DNA of 40,590 nucleotides from an uncultured Bacteroidia bacterium (GTDB taxonomy: Bacteria; Bacteroidota; Bacteroidia; Bacteroidales; UBA932): NCBI GenBank assembly GCA_902780175.1, contig CACZEU010000018.1, positions 1 through 40,590 of the forward strand. Reading direction: 5' to 3'. The translations under genes were made by a program, and so were the position numbers. Shown in pieces: positions 17,884 through 26,862 of this stretch. The notes below the pieces were generated by a model. It did not search any database. It had not been told where the DNA came from and saw only the letters and a list, made by a program, of their open reading frames with translations. Position 1 is the first letter of the stretch. The number at the start of each line of letters is the position of its first letter.

Positions 17884-19125
17884 ATGATGACCGGCATCTC
17901 CCAAAATATCCAGGGCCACTACGCCACGGAAAAAAGCGCCATTCTGTTGCTGCTTTCCGGCCGCCAGGGCTGCAGCATAAGCGGCCTTGCCGAAATCCTG
18001 GGCACTAGCATCCCCAAAGTGACCCGCATTGTATCCGAGATGGTCCAGGACGGCTATCTGGTGGACCTCGGGAAAAGCGGATCTTCCGGAGGAAGGCGCG
18101 CAAGCGTTTTCGGCCTCAACCCTGCCGTGGGCTATTTCGTGGGGGTGCATGTGGAGCAGGAACACCTGCGCGTTGCGGTGACGGATTTTCCCGGCAATCT
18201 TGTAAATGACGTCGAGCTCATCCCCTTCCGCCTTGAAAGGACGGAGGAATCGGTCGCGGAAATGTGCCGTGCAGTAAAACACTGCATCAGCTACGCGATG
18301 GGGCTGGATCCGTCCAAGGTCGCCGGCTACGGGGTGGACCTTACCGGGCGGGTGAACAGGCTCACAGGCTACAGCTACTCCTATTTCATAAGCGACGAAA
18401 AACCCATACGCAAGCTTCTGGAAGATGGATTCGGCGGGAGCGTCATAATAGACAACGACTCCCGCGCCATGGCCTGGGGCGAATACATGAGCAGCCTTCC
18501 CGGAGCGGAAGGGGACATCCTTTTCCTCAACGTCGGGTGGGGTCTTGGCATGGGCATGGTGATGGACGGAAGGCTGTACTACGGCAAGTCCGGATTTTCC
18601 GGTGAAGTCGGCCATTTCCCCCTTCTGGACAACAATATCCCCTGCCGTTGCGGCAAGATAGGATGCCTGGAAACCGGAGCCTCCGGGAGCGCCCTCCACA
18701 GGCTTGTCAAGGAGAAACTGGCGCAGGGGTGGGCGTCGGTCCTCTCGGGCAAGGGGGACGATCTCACCCTGGACGACATACTGGAGGCGGTGCGCAGCGA
18801 AGACGTCCTGTGCATAGAATGCCTGGAAGAGACAGGGGCGACGCTCGGCCGTGCCGTTTCCGGCCTCATCAATATATTCAACCCGGACATAGTGGTGATA
18901 GGAGGCAGGCTATCCGTAACCGAAAAATACCTCATGCCGCCGCTCCGGAGCAGCGTGAACAAGCTCTCCCTCAACCTCGTCAACAGCGACACAGTAATCA
19001 AGGTGTCGAAGCTCGGCGAAAAGGCCGGGGCCATAGGAGCCTCGCTCCTTGCAAAGCACCACCTGCTGTTTGGCAAACAACAATCAAACAAAGCAAATAC
19101 ATGGAAAACCGCAGAGAATTTTTGA
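17884..19125 (+). CDS. ROK-family transcriptional regulator (NagC-like)
   Basis: A 413-residue protein with an N-terminal winged helix-turn-helix (about residues 15-65, LLLLSGRQGCSISGLAEILG then KVTRIVSEMVQDGYLV) and a ROK sugar-binding/kinase-like domain. The zinc motif CRCGKIGCLE is at about 254-263, preceded by GEVGH. The glycine-rich phosphate loop LNVGWGLGMGMV and the acidic residue in IDNDSRAMAWGEY are present. HTH-bearing ROK proteins such as NagC are repressors relieved by a sugar or sugar phosphate. It is transcribed divergently from the SusCD operon across a 170-bp region with a palindrome, so it most likely controls both. I chose ATG at 17884 (17887 also possible) because the -7 box excludes the upstream TTG. 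The 3' end overlaps the DUF4434 gene by 25 bp. Confidence 0.92.
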   Translation: MMTGISQNIQGHYATEKSAILLLLSGRQGCSISGLAEILGTSIPKVTRIVSEMVQDGYLVDLGKSGSSGGRRASVFGLNPAVGYFVGVHVEQEHLRVAVTDFPGNLVNDVELIPFRLERTEESVAEMCRAVKHCISYAMGLDPSKVAGYGVDLTGRVNRLTGYSYSYFISDEKPIRKLLEDGFGGSVIIDNDSRAMAWGEYMSSLPGAEGDILFLNVGWGLGMGMVMDGRLYYGKSGFSGEVGHFPLLDNNIPCRCGKIGCLETGASGSALHRLVKEKLAQGWASVLSGKGDDLTLDDILEAVRSEDVLCIECLEETGATLGRAVSGLINIFNPDIVVIGGRLSVTEKYLMPPLRSSVNKLSLNLVNSDTVIKVSKLGEKAGAIGASLLAKHHLLFGKQQSNKANTWKTAENF

Positions 19126-20189
19126 AAAAAGGCGTCCTTGCCGCAGCCGCAGCGCCTATCCTGGCCGCAGGATGCAAGCCTTCCGGAAGCGAAGACAAAT
19201 GGGGAATCGGACTTGACGGCTCGGTGGAGAGCACGCTCATAGTGCCCAAAGCCAACGCGCTGCCGATTACCGGCACCTTCCTCGATGAGATCTCCCACGA
19301 CATCCCGCACCAGAACTGGGGGGAGAAGGAGTGGGACCGCGACTTCCGCTACATGAAGGCCATGGGCATCGACACCGTGATAGACATCCGCTGCGGTTAC
19401 CGCAAATTCATCACCTACCCCAGCCCCTACCTTCTCAAGAAGGGCTGCTACATGCCCTCCATGGACCTTATCGACATGTTCTGCCGCCTCGCGCAGAAAT
19501 ACGGCATGAAGTTCTGGCTGGGCCTTTACGACTCGGGCAAATACTGGGACACCGGTGACATGAGCTACGAGGTGGAGGCCAACAAATTCGTGATAGATGA
19601 GATCTGGGAACGCTACGGCTCCAAGTACAGCAGCTTCGGCGGCTGGTACATCTCAGGAGAAATCTCCCGCGCCACCAAGGGGGCCATAGAGAGCTTCCGC
19701 ACCATGGGACGCCAGTGCAAGGAGGTCTCGGGCGGCCTTCCCACTTTCATCTCCCCCTGGATAGACGGCAAGAAGGCCGTGGACGCCGCCGGAGGCAACC
19801 TCACCAAGGAGCAGGCCGTAGGCATAGAGCAGCACGAAAGGGAGTGGAACGAGATTTTCGACGGCATCCATGAATACGTGGACGCCTGCGCCTTCCAGGA
19901 CGGCCACATAGACTACGACGAGCTCGACGCCTTCTTCTCCGTGAACAAGAAACTGGCCGACCGCTACGGCATGCAGTGCTGGACCAACGCCGAAAGCTTC
20001 GACAGGGACATGCCCATACGCTTTTTCCCCATCAAGTTCGACAAACTGCGCCTCAAACTGGAAGCCGCAAAGCGCTGCGGCTACGACAAGGCCATCACCT
20101 TCGAGTTCTCCCACTTCATGAGTCCCCAGAGCGCATACCTCCAGGCCGGACACCTTTACGACCGCTATCGGGAGTATTTCGGAATATAG
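19101..20189 (+). CDS. DUF4434-type TIM-barrel protein, predicted lipoprotein
   Basis: A 362-residue protein beginning MENRREFLKKG, with an Ala-rich signal ending LAAGC (twin-arginine plus lipobox pattern). The domain from about residue 50 reads ITGTFLDEISHDIPHQNWGEKEW, RYMKAMGIDTVIDIRCGYR, GMKFWLGLYDSGKYWD, YISGEIS and DACAFQDG. This is a glycosidase-like TIM barrel of the DUF4434 group, which is often found in Bacteroidota glycan loci. Acidic residues at strand ends (GEIS, QDGH) could be catalytic. The start overlaps the ROK gene by 25 bp, so the two are co-transcribed. The frame is open far upstream inside the ROK gene, but only this start gives the signal peptide. Substrate unknown. Confidence 0.8.
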   Translation: MENRREFLKKGVLAAAAAPILAAGCKPSGSEDKWGIGLDGSVESTLIVPKANALPITGTFLDEISHDIPHQNWGEKEWDRDFRYMKAMGIDTVIDIRCGYRKFITYPSPYLLKKGCYMPSMDLIDMFCRLAQKYGMKFWLGLYDSGKYWDTGDMSYEVEANKFVIDEIWERYGSKYSSFGGWYISGEISRATKGAIESFRTMGRQCKEVSGGLPTFISPWIDGKKAVDAAGGNLTKEQAVGIEQHEREWNEIFDGIHEYVDACAFQDGHIDYDELDAFFSVNKKLADRYGMQCWTNAESFDRDMPIRFFPIKFDKLRLKLEAAKRCGYDKAITFEFSHFMSPQSAYLQAGHLYDRYREYFGI

Positions 20190-20614
20190 GCAACGGCCGC
20201 CGCTTGGCGCCGCCGCCACGCCCACCTCTCCGCCCTGTGGGAGATCATCGACTGGGACGTCATCGGGAAGAGGTACTCGCGAAGACAACGTGAGCCCTCC
20301 CACATCGTCTTCGCGGACAACGCGCTCCCGCCGGGTGCTCCCGATGGAAAGATTTTGCGCCCATCGGGAGCAAAAAAGCCTTGTTCTGCTCCTGATGGAA
20401 CTTTTTTCTTTCCATCGGGAGCACTCCGCGGATTACCCTTCCCGGGAACAGGGAGGTAAGCCTATTCGCACCGGAACTCGGTAAATGGAACTACCTCGTC
20501 AAACCGGCCAACTGATGCAACTTATTTTTTACACATTACGTAATTACCGATATTAACATCGCATGGCTATTGGGACTTGCGATTTTTTTGTTTCTCGGAC
20601 GGTTATTGGAGACC
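20190..20614. other. Gene-poor spacer, possible ORF remnant plus hairpin repeats
   Basis: This 425-bp spacer has no convincing gene. Its first part stays open for 89 codons in frame with the upstream DUF4434 gene after its TAG stop (to TAA at 20457-20459), with GC-rich third positions up to about 20330, which could be a decayed coding end. The second part holds two hairpin repeats (listed separately). Another frame ends in FAPELGKWNYLVKPAN before TGA at 20513-20515, but has no start. After that the sequence turns AT-rich. Confidence 0.5.
20336..20423. repeat. Two tandem hairpin units, 51-nt period
   Basis: Unit 1 pairs TGCTCCCGATGG (20336-20347) with CCATCGGGAGCA (20361-20372), a perfect 12-bp stem followed by AAAAAAG. 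Unit 2 pairs TGCTCCTGATGG (20387-20398) with CCATCGGGAGCA (20412-20423), with one wobble. Corresponding arms are exactly 51 nt apart. The outermost arms also form a 17-bp perfect inverted repeat (20335-20351 with 20408-20424). Confidence 0.85.
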
Positions 20615-22261
20615 TCAACTCTTGCGTAAGTGCTCCTTTGACGCAGTTGACGTACTGCTACAGGTAGCATCAAATAGTGATTTCAGCCAGGTTGTCAACT
20701 TGATACCGTTAGCATCCAATCCTAGTTTCTGCCGGATAGCAACGTTTTCTATATAAGCCTGATAAGTATTGTTTTGAGGATTAAGTTCTTTGGCGGAATA
20801 GCCTGAAACGTACATACAACATAGTCCAATTTCTTCAACTGTCAGGCCGTAGCCAGATAGTTTTGACACAAATCCTGGGTAAGTCGCGGCATAAATAAGA
20901 CCGATACCACCCAACATATCCTTTCTTTTTTCACTTGTCTTTTTTAAATGATCAGTATCTCTGATGGTGAGAGGTCTTGCAGAAAAAATATACGGCCGAA
21001 GTGCCTGGATCCGGTCATTAATCGCGTGTTTCACATCATCTGTATATAACTGCCCAGTCTCTGAAACTTCTTTCAAGAAGTTGTATTCAGCTTTAGCATT
21101 GTTAAGTTCACGGTCAAACTGCTTTTTCACTCGGACGTAATAAAGACTTATTATCACGACCAACGCAATAAAAACAAACAAAAGGGATACAAGCATGATA
21201 TTTCGATGCTTTGACTTAAGTTGCCCCAACTCATTTCTCGCCCTTTCTTCCATATAGCGAACATCCTTTTGATGGATTGCGATATTCATCTCCTGCAGTC
21301 TGTTGTTGTAAAACTCTACCGTAGCCAATGCTGCTTCATATTCTCCCCGTCCTTTCTGGACTTTTGCCAATGTCGTATGATACAGAATAAAAGAAAAGGA
21401 ATCCAGCTTATTGATGTCATTCTCCAGTTTGCCCAATTCATCAGCCGCTGCATCCGTTTTCCCACAAGCAATATAGTACATGGCAGACAGCAAGTGATCT
21501 TTCTCTTTACCCTGATCCGCAACAGACCGAGAGTATTCGTTATATACACAATGAAGCTCATCTTTGTTATCTGAATTGCTCAACAATAGTATACGCAAGT
21601 TCAGATCATAATAGTCAGTCGGCGGAGTTATACTTCTATTTGCCATCCAAATACGTAAAGAGTCCATTCCCTCGCCCGCCCCAGAAAAATGTCCCAATGC
21701 AGTCTGAATAGCAGCAACATCAATAGAACTATGGATAAAAAAGGCCGGATTCTCGGCATTAGTCGATAAATGTTTGGCCCTTCGATATTCTTCCAATGCC
21801 TTATCCAATGCAAACTGACGATAATATACAGTCCCTTTACGCGTGTGTAATCTTATGTTATATTCGAGTGGTATCCTTTTTTGCGGTACTTTAGAGGCGC
21901 TTATGTAAGCAGAAAGAGCCTTATCATACTCTTCTGCATTTTCATATATCCGGCCAAGGCTATAATACGACAAAAACTTGCGATAATAGTCATGAGAATG
22001 CGAGTAATACTTTACCGCTGGCATAATCAAGGTATCGGCAGATATATCAATATAATTCTTATCCAATGCCACTGACAATAAAAGAGAGTAAAGAGCATAA
22101 TCTTTCTTCCTAAGTAAACTGTTTTTATCTATACATCTAATTTCCTTAAGAGCAGATTCTGGATCAGCCTGAATAATACATTCAACATGTGACAATTCTG
22201 ATTTGTAGTTGCTATTAAAGCAACACAAGACCCACGTGTACACCAATGTTAATAATAACAT
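20615..22261 (-). CDS. TPR membrane regulator with C-terminal LuxR-like region
   Basis: A 548-residue protein: a hydrophobic N-terminus ending in a CC pair (possible lipoprotein or membrane anchor), about eight TPR-like helical repeats up to about residue 330, a single membrane helix (about 360-385, LVSLLFVFIALVVIISLYYV), a coiled-coil-like stretch, and a C-terminal region with LTVEEIGLCCMYVSGYSAKEL resembling the LuxR-type HTH found in Bacteroidota TPR regulators. It may sense the periplasm and bind DNA from the membrane; this is inference. I chose ATG at 22261, because the in-frame TTG at 22282 lies inside a -7 box. The gene is clearly AT-rich compared with its neighbours, which suggests transfer. 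No partner operon is adjacent except the small lipoprotein gene transcribed divergently. Confidence 0.72.
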   Translation of the reverse strand: MLLLTLVYTWVLCCFNSNYKSELSHVECIIQADPESALKEIRCIDKNSLLRKKDYALYSLLLSVALDKNYIDISADTLIMPAVKYYSHSHDYYRKFLSYYSLGRIYENAEEYDKALSAYISASKVPQKRIPLEYNIRLHTRKGTVYYRQFALDKALEEYRRAKHLSTNAENPAFFIHSSIDVAAIQTALGHFSGAGEGMDSLRIWMANRSITPPTDYYDLNLRILLLSNSDNKDELHCVYNEYSRSVADQGKEKDHLLSAMYYIACGKTDAAADELGKLENDINKLDSFSFILYHTTLAKVQKGRGEYEAALATVEFYNNRLQEMNIAIHQKDVRYMEERARNELGQLKSKHRNIMLVSLLFVFIALVVIISLYYVRVKKQFDRELNNAKAEYNFLKEVSETGQLYTDDVKHAINDRIQALRPYIFSARPLTIRDTDHLKKTSEKRKDMLGGIGLIYAATYPGFVSKLSGYGLTVEEIGLCCMYVSGYSAKELNPQNNTYQAYIENVAIRQKLGLDANGIKLTTWLKSLFDATCSSTSTASKEHLRKS

Positions 22262-22279
22262 GACCTTGTTCTTTTTCTC

Positions 22280-22309
22280 CAAATATAAAAATTACCAACC
22301 CAAATTCAA
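22280..22309 (-). promoter_or_regulatory. Promoter of the TPR regulator gene
   Basis: On the minus strand, TTG (22309-22307), a 19-bp spacer, then TATATTTG (22287-22280). The start would be near 22274, about 13 nt before the chosen ATG. Confidence 0.65.
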
Positions 22310-22512
22310 TCATTAACGAGACCGATATTATCCCTTTTCAAGTTTACGGCAACATTACGATTGACTATCAGATATTTACGCTGAAAGATTCAAGTTGTTT
22401 TTCGACTATAAACGTAATATCTTTAGTAAATTTGAAACAAAAAAAGAACATGAAAAAGACTCTCGTGCAACAGACAATCAAATCTCCGCATCTTATAAGA
22501 AAAACCTGCATT

Positions 22513-22908
22513 ATGAAAAAAGTTATATTCTTCTTATCAATGGCGCTGTTGGTTTCTTGTGTTCAGACCAAGGATTATACACCAAATCTGGCCGAAGCGC
22601 CAAGTAACTTAAGATTCTTCAATAAATCGAATGAACCTGTTGACTTATCGCTTTATAACCCGGGAGGTAAAGACGCTAAGAGCGTGTATGTATTTAGCGT
22701 CGCCCCGTCCAAGAGTTATTCAATTGAGAGCGTCAAACAATTCGACTCCCTGAGAGTCACATTTTACGATGAAACTGTCCTCCGGTTGTATTTCGTAAGT
22801 CCAAAGAATTCCGGATCCCTTCCTTTTTTAGATTACGCAGAAACCAGTCAGGATAAGGATTTCTACTTTCTCAACATCGATTACAACTTGAAGGCCTTGG
22901 CAAAATAA
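22513..22908 (+). CDS. Small AT-rich lipoprotein of unknown function
   Basis: A 131-residue protein. I chose the internal ATG that gives a clean lipoprotein signal (MKKVIFFLSMALLVSC, Cys16); the frame is open upstream to 22432, but that N-terminal extension is Lys-rich and would bury the signal. The mature part (about 115 residues) has beta-strand-like segments such as LRFFNKSNEPVDLSLYNPGG and RVTFYDETVLRLYFVS, and may form a small beta-sandwich. I do not recognise a family. A TAAATTTG box at 22427-22434 could be its -7 element, though the -33 element is weak. It is divergent from the TPR regulator and shares its AT-rich composition, so the pair may have arrived together. Confidence 0.7.
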   Translation: MKKVIFFLSMALLVSCVQTKDYTPNLAEAPSNLRFFNKSNEPVDLSLYNPGGKDAKSVYVFSVAPSKSYSIESVKQFDSLRVTFYDETVLRLYFVSPKNSGSLPFLDYAETSQDKDFYFLNIDYNLKALAK

Positions 22909-22928
22909 GAGTCGTTTACAGGAACAGC

Positions 22929-22959
22929 AAAAAAAACGGGCAGCCGCGAGGCTGTCCGT
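22929..22959 (-). terminator. Intrinsic terminator of acpP
   Basis: On the minus strand a 10-bp stem (22959-22950 with 22945-22936, one wobble) with a GNRA-like 4-nt loop is followed by seven or eight Ts (22936-22929). It lies 22 bp beyond the acpP stop. Confidence 0.88.
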
Positions 22960-22981
22960 TGAAATTTCTGGTTGGGGTGTC

Positions 22982-23224
22982 TTAGGCGAGTTTCTCGGCG
23001 ACTTTGTCGCAGGCGTCCTTGACGGTGGCGATGGTGCTGGTCTCCTCATCGGGGATCTTGATTCCGAATACATGCTCGAATTCCATAAGGAGCTCGACGG
23101 TGTCGAGGGAGTCAGCGCCAAGGTCATTGGTGAAGTTCGCGGTCGGGGTGACCTCAGAAGGCTCTACGCCAAGTTTGTCGACGATGATAGCCTGAACCTT
23201 TTTTACGATTTCTTCGTATTCCAT
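22982..23224 (-). CDS. acpP: Acyl carrier protein
   Basis: An 80-residue acidic helical protein with the phosphopantetheine attachment motif [15 protein letters not shown]; Ser39 carries the 4'-phosphopantetheine arm. It shuttles fatty acyl chains in fatty acid synthesis and supplies acyl groups for lipid A. The length is normal. It is a single-gene unit here with its own promoter and terminator; the usual partner fabF does not follow. A frameshifted phosphopantetheinyl transferase gene lies about 3.6 kb away. Confidence 0.97.
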   Translation of the reverse strand: MEYEEIVKKVQAIIVDKLGVEPSEVTPTANFTNDLGADSLDTVELLMEFEHVFGIKIPDEETSTIATVKDACDKVAEKLA

Positions 23225-23271
23225 AATATTTGGTTTATTTAATTAGTACTTCGTTAAAATTACACAGCGGA

Positions 23272-23302
23272 CAAAGATAGAAATAATTATTCGGATTTGC
23301 AA
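23272..23302 (-). promoter_or_regulatory. Promoter of acpP
   Basis: On the minus strand TTG (23302-23300), a 20-bp spacer and TATCTTTG (23279-23272), the canonical Bacteroidota -7 box. The predicted start near 23266 leaves a leader of about 42 nt. Confidence 0.8.
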
Positions 23303-23319
23303 CTTGCGCCGGTTTTCTC

Positions 23320-25116
23320 TCAGGCACCGGCGGAAAGAGCGGCCTTGATCTTCCCTGCCAGCGCAGGACCCACAAGCGCCGCAAGCTCCTCCTGCGAGGC
23401 TTTCTGCACCCGGGCCACGGAGCCGAAATGCAGCAGCAGCCGTTCTTCCGTACGCTGCCCCACGCCGGGAATATCCCTCAGGGCGCTGTGCACCGCCGCC
23501 TTGCTTCGGAGCGAACGATGGAAGGTGATGCCGAAGCGGTGCGCCTCGTCGCGGGCGCGCTGAAGCAGCTTGAGCGCCTGCGAATTGCGGTCGATGAACA
23601 GCGGGTACGGGTCCCCTATCCGGATTACCTCCTCCAGCCTCTTGGCCAATCCGACCACGAACATCCGGTCCTGCAGCCCCAACTCGCATATTGCCTGCCA
23701 GGCAAAATTCAACTGCCCCGCGCCGCCGTCGATGACCACCAGCTGCGGCAGGTCGTCCGGAGCCTCTTCGAGCATACGGGAATAACGCCGGTTGACGATT
23801 TCCTTCATCGAGGCGTAATCGTTGGCGCCTATCACCGTCTTCACCTTGAACTTGCGGTAGTCCTTCTTGCTGGGTTCGGCGTCCCGGAAGACCACGCAGG
23901 AGGCGACCGGGTTGGTCCCCTGCAGGTTGGAATTGTCGAAACATTCGATGTGCCGCGGCAGTTCCGTCATCCCGAGGGCCTTCTGGAGTTCCTCCATCAC
24001 GCCCTGGCGGAATTCGTCGGGATTGGTGTGCTCACGCTGCTTCAAGGTATTGAGCTGCAGCTCCCTGGCGTTGCGGGCACCGAGATTCAGGAGGGTCAGT
24101 TTGTCCCCTCTTGCGGGAATGGTGAAGTTGACACCGTCAATCTCAACGTCAGGCAGGAACGGCACGACGATTTCCCGGGAAAGTTCGCCGAATTTGGATT
24201 CGATCTCCGCGATGAAGGCGCTGAGGACCGACGCCGGCTCCTCTTCGATCTGCATCTTGAAGCCCAGGTTGAGACTCTGGACGATGGCGCCGCCGCGTAC
24301 GCGCAGGAAGGCCCCGAACGCATCCGCCCCGTCGAAAGTGAGGGCGAAGACGTCGAGGTCGCGGTCCTTGTCGGAGGTAATGACGGATTTGGCGTAATGC
24401 CGCTGGAGGGCGTCCATCCGCTCCTTGCAGTACTGGGCCGCCTCGAAATCGAGCCTGTCGGAGGCTTCCTTCATGGCGGTGCGGTAACGGGCGATAACCT
24501 CGCTGACGCCGCCCCTCAGCAGGTGTACGATCTCTTCAATCCAGCCGTTGTATTCCTCCTGCGAGACCTTGCCGGCGCAGCATCCGGCACAGCGGCCGAT
24601 GTGCCAGTCGAGGCAGGGGCGTATCTTCCCGCGGAGTATGACGTCGGAGTCGATTTTGTGCCTGCAGGTGCGCAGGGGCCAGTTGCTGCCGAAAAACTCC
24701 AGCAGGCTCCGGGCGTGGATGACGCTGCTGTATGGCCCGAAGTAACGCGAGCCGTTCTGCTCCACGCGGCGCGTAAGGTACACCCGCGGGAACGGCTCCC
24801 GGGTGACACAGATCCAGGGATAGGTCTTGCTGTCCTTCAGGAGGATGTTGTAACGGGGCTTGTACTGCTTGATGAGGTTGTTCTCGAGCAGCAGGGCGTC
24901 GGCCTCGGAGGCAACGACCGAATACTGCACGTCCGCAATCCTGCTGACGAGGATGCGGGTTTTGGTGTTGAGCCTCTCGGGGGGCACGAAATACTGATGT
25001 ACGCGCTTGTAGAGGTCTTTTGCCTTGCCTACGTAGATGACGGTCCCCTTGTCGTCGTAATAGCGGTAGACGCCGGGACTGTGCGGGAGAAGTTCTATTT
25101 TCTCCCGGACGGTCAT
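23320..25116 (-). CDS. uvrC: Excinuclease ABC subunit C (UvrC)
   Basis: A 598-residue nucleotide excision repair nuclease. The GIY-YIG domain is at the N-terminus ([27 protein letters not shown], written here in parts: [10 protein letters not shown], then [13 protein letters not shown]). A cysteine cluster and a UVR motif ([16 protein letters not shown]) follow. The RNase H-like domain has [10 protein letters not shown] and [13 protein letters not shown]. The C-terminus has a helix-hairpin-helix repeat ([18 protein letters not shown]). I chose the ATG at 25116, which overlaps the upstream ABC gene stop by ATGA and starts [15 protein letters not shown]; a longer in-frame start 39 bp upstream would add an untypical Arg-rich end. 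It is the third gene of the mdh-ABC-uvrC operon. Confidence 0.97.
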   Translation of the reverse strand: MTVREKIELLPHSPGVYRYYDDKGTVIYVGKAKDLYKRVHQYFVPPERLNTKTRILVSRIADVQYSVVASEADALLLENNLIKQYKPRYNILLKDSKTYPWICVTREPFPRVYLTRRVEQNGSRYFGPYSSVIHARSLLEFFGSNWPLRTCRHKIDSDVILRGKIRPCLDWHIGRCAGCCAGKVSQEEYNGWIEEIVHLLRGGVSEVIARYRTAMKEASDRLDFEAAQYCKERMDALQRHYAKSVITSDKDRDLDVFALTFDGADAFGAFLRVRGGAIVQSLNLGFKMQIEEEPASVLSAFIAEIESKFGELSREIVVPFLPDVEIDGVNFTIPARGDKLTLLNLGARNARELQLNTLKQREHTNPDEFRQGVMEELQKALGMTELPRHIECFDNSNLQGTNPVASCVVFRDAEPSKKDYRKFKVKTVIGANDYASMKEIVNRRYSRMLEEAPDDLPQLVVIDGGAGQLNFAWQAICELGLQDRMFVVGLAKRLEEVIRIGDPYPLFIDRNSQALKLLQRARDEAHRFGITFHRSLRSKAAVHSALRDIPGVGQRTEERLLLHFGSVARVQKASQEELAALVGPALAGKIKAALSAGA

Positions 25117-25781
25117 ACGAACTGACCGTCTTTCATTGCGAGGCTGCGGTCGCATATGGAGGCGAGGGCGGGATCGTGCGTGACGATCACCAGCGTCTGC
25201 CCCAGGCTGTCGCGTACGCCGAACAGAAGCTTGTGAATCTCTTCCTTGGTGACGGAATCGAGGTTGCCGGTGGGCTCGTCGGCGAAGAGCACGGCGGGAC
25301 TGTTGACGAGCGCACGGGCGATTGCGACGCGCTGCTGCTCGCCGCCGGAGAGTTCCGAAGGCTTGTGCGAGGCGCGGCCGGAGAGACCGACGAGGTCGAG
25401 CAGGCGGAGGGCGTCCTTACGGGCGTCCGCTGCAGGACGGCCCGCGATGAGCGCGGGAATCTGGACGTTTTCCAGCGCCGTAAACTCCGGCAGGAGATGG
25501 TGGGCCTGGAAAACGAAGCCGATGCGCCTGCCGCGGAAAGACGCCAGAGCGTCCCCTTTGAGCGAACGGGAACTGCCGTCGAATACGGTGGTGCCGTCGA
25601 TAATTAGGGAACCCTCGTCCGGGGACATCAGGGTGCCGAGAATCTGCAGGAGCGTGGTCTTGCCTGCCCCGGAAGCGCCGGTGACGGCAAGGACCTCACC
25701 CCGGGCAACTTCCAAATCGACTCCCTTCAAGACCTGAAGGGAGCCGAAATTCTTCCGTATGCCGTGAGCCTGGATTATCAC
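25113..25781 (-). CDS. ABC transporter ATP-binding protein, LolD/MacB type
   Basis: A 222-residue ATPase with Walker [11 protein letters not shown]-loop [10 protein letters not shown], signature LSGGEQQR, Walker [13 protein letters not shown] and the His switch VTHD. The spacing and the [13 protein letters not shown] stretch are typical of LolD-type ATPases that drive lipoprotein release or MacB-type export. The membrane partner is not adjacent, so the exact complex is open. It overlaps mdh and uvrC by 4 bp each, so the three are translationally coupled. Confidence 0.93.
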   Translation of the reverse strand: MIIQAHGIRKNFGSLQVLKGVDLEVARGEVLAVTGASGAGKTTLLQILGTLMSPDEGSLIIDGTTVFDGSSRSLKGDALASFRGRRIGFVFQAHHLLPEFTALENVQIPALIAGRPAADARKDALRLLDLVGLSGRASHKPSELSGGEQQRVAIARALVNSPAVLFADEPTGNLDSVTKEEIHKLLFGVRDSLGQTLVIVTHDPALASICDRSLAMKDGQFV

Positions 25782-26770
25782 AGGTTGGGATTCTCAGTTT
25801 TCCAATCCTCCACCGCCGGAACGATGCCGAGGCTGACGATCTCTTCGCGCATCTTGCAGAGGTGCTCATAGGAGGCGCGGAGGTCGGCCATTTCCTGAGG
25901 AGTGCCCTCGGGTGCGGTATAATGTACGCCGTTGCCGTCGATGACGGTGGGCATTGCCATGAAGACGTTCTCGAAGCCGAGCTCAGGAGAATTGACGAAG
26001 CAGCCGGCGGGCCAGTGGAATTCGGGGCCGCCCATTGCAGCCTCTATCATCTTGACTGCCTGGTAAGCGGGGCTCTGGAAGGAGCTGCGGCCGCGGAGCT
26101 TGATAATCCTGGAGCCGCCCTGAACGGTGTTGAGCTTGATTTCGGCCCACTTCTCGGGACTGAGATTCTTGCTGGCGAGGGGCTCACCGTCGATGAGGAC
26201 CTTGCTGGCGAAGACTGCCATGGCCTCGCCGTGACCGCCGTAGGTGCGGGCTCCGGTGACCTTGCTCTGCTGCACGCCGAATTCGGTGGCGAGGGCCTCC
26301 TGGAGGCGGGTGCTGTCCAGTGCGGCGAGGGAGGTGAGCTGGTTGGGCTTGAGGCCGGAATGGATGAGGGCAGTGAGGGCGGTGACGTCTGCGGGATTGA
26401 AGATGACGACGACGTGCTTGACGTCGGGGCAGTACTTCTTGATGAAGTCGCCGAACTCGGCGGCAATCTGGCAGTTGCCCTTGAGGAGGTCTTCCCTGGT
26501 CATGCCTTCCTTGCGGGGTGCGCCGCCGGAGGAGACGATGTACTTGGCGTCGGTGAAGGCGACGGCAGGATCGGTGGTCCAGGTGATGTTCGCGCCTTCG
26601 AATGCGCAATGGTACATTTCTTCCGCGACACCGTAAACACCGGGCTCATAGATGTCGTAGAGGCAGATGTTGGGGGTAAGACCGAGCATGAGTGCGGTCT
26701 GGGCCATATTGGAGCCGATCATTCCGCCGGCGCCGACAATGGTAAGCTTTTCGTTTGTAAGATATCTCAT
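25778..26770 (-). CDS. mdh: Malate dehydrogenase
   Basis: A 330-residue NAD-dependent dehydrogenase that interconverts malate and oxaloacetate. The N-terminal Rossmann motif is [12 protein letters not shown]. The substrate loop is [22 protein letters not shown] follows, and the catalytic His sits in YGGHGEAM. This form, with an extended middle, is usual in Bacteroidota. It heads an operon with an ABC ATPase and uvrC. A -7 box TAAATTTG on the minus strand (26807-26800) lies 30 bp upstream, without a clear -33 element. Bacteroidales use this enzyme in the reductive succinate branch, the same pathway as the SdhC encoded at 32287-33015. Confidence 0.96.
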   Translation of the reverse strand: MRYLTNEKLTIVGAGGMIGSNMAQTALMLGLTPNICLYDIYEPGVYGVAEEMYHCAFEGANITWTTDPAVAFTDAKYIVSSGGAPRKEGMTREDLLKGNCQIAAEFGDFIKKYCPDVKHVVVIFNPADVTALTALIHSGLKPNQLTSLAALDSTRLQEALATEFGVQQSKVTGARTYGGHGEAMAVFASKVLIDGEPLASKNLSPEKWAEIKLNTVQGGSRIIKLRGRSSFQSPAYQAVKMIEAAMGGPEFHWPAGCFVNSPELGFENVFMAMPTVIDGNGVHYTAPEGTPQEMADLRASYEHLCKMREEIVSLGIVPAVEDWKTENPNL

Positions 26771-26862
26771 ATCGTTAACCTGTATTTTCTAACGGGGCTC
26801 AAATTTACAAATTTTCTCGTTATTATGAAAAATTGATTATCTTTGCCCCGTTATAAACGTTT

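Noticed and set aside
23428-25125. Plus-strand open frame of 565 codons opposite uvrC
   Set aside because: The minus strand encodes a full UvrC with all motifs; the plus frame has no recognisable motif and no promoter.
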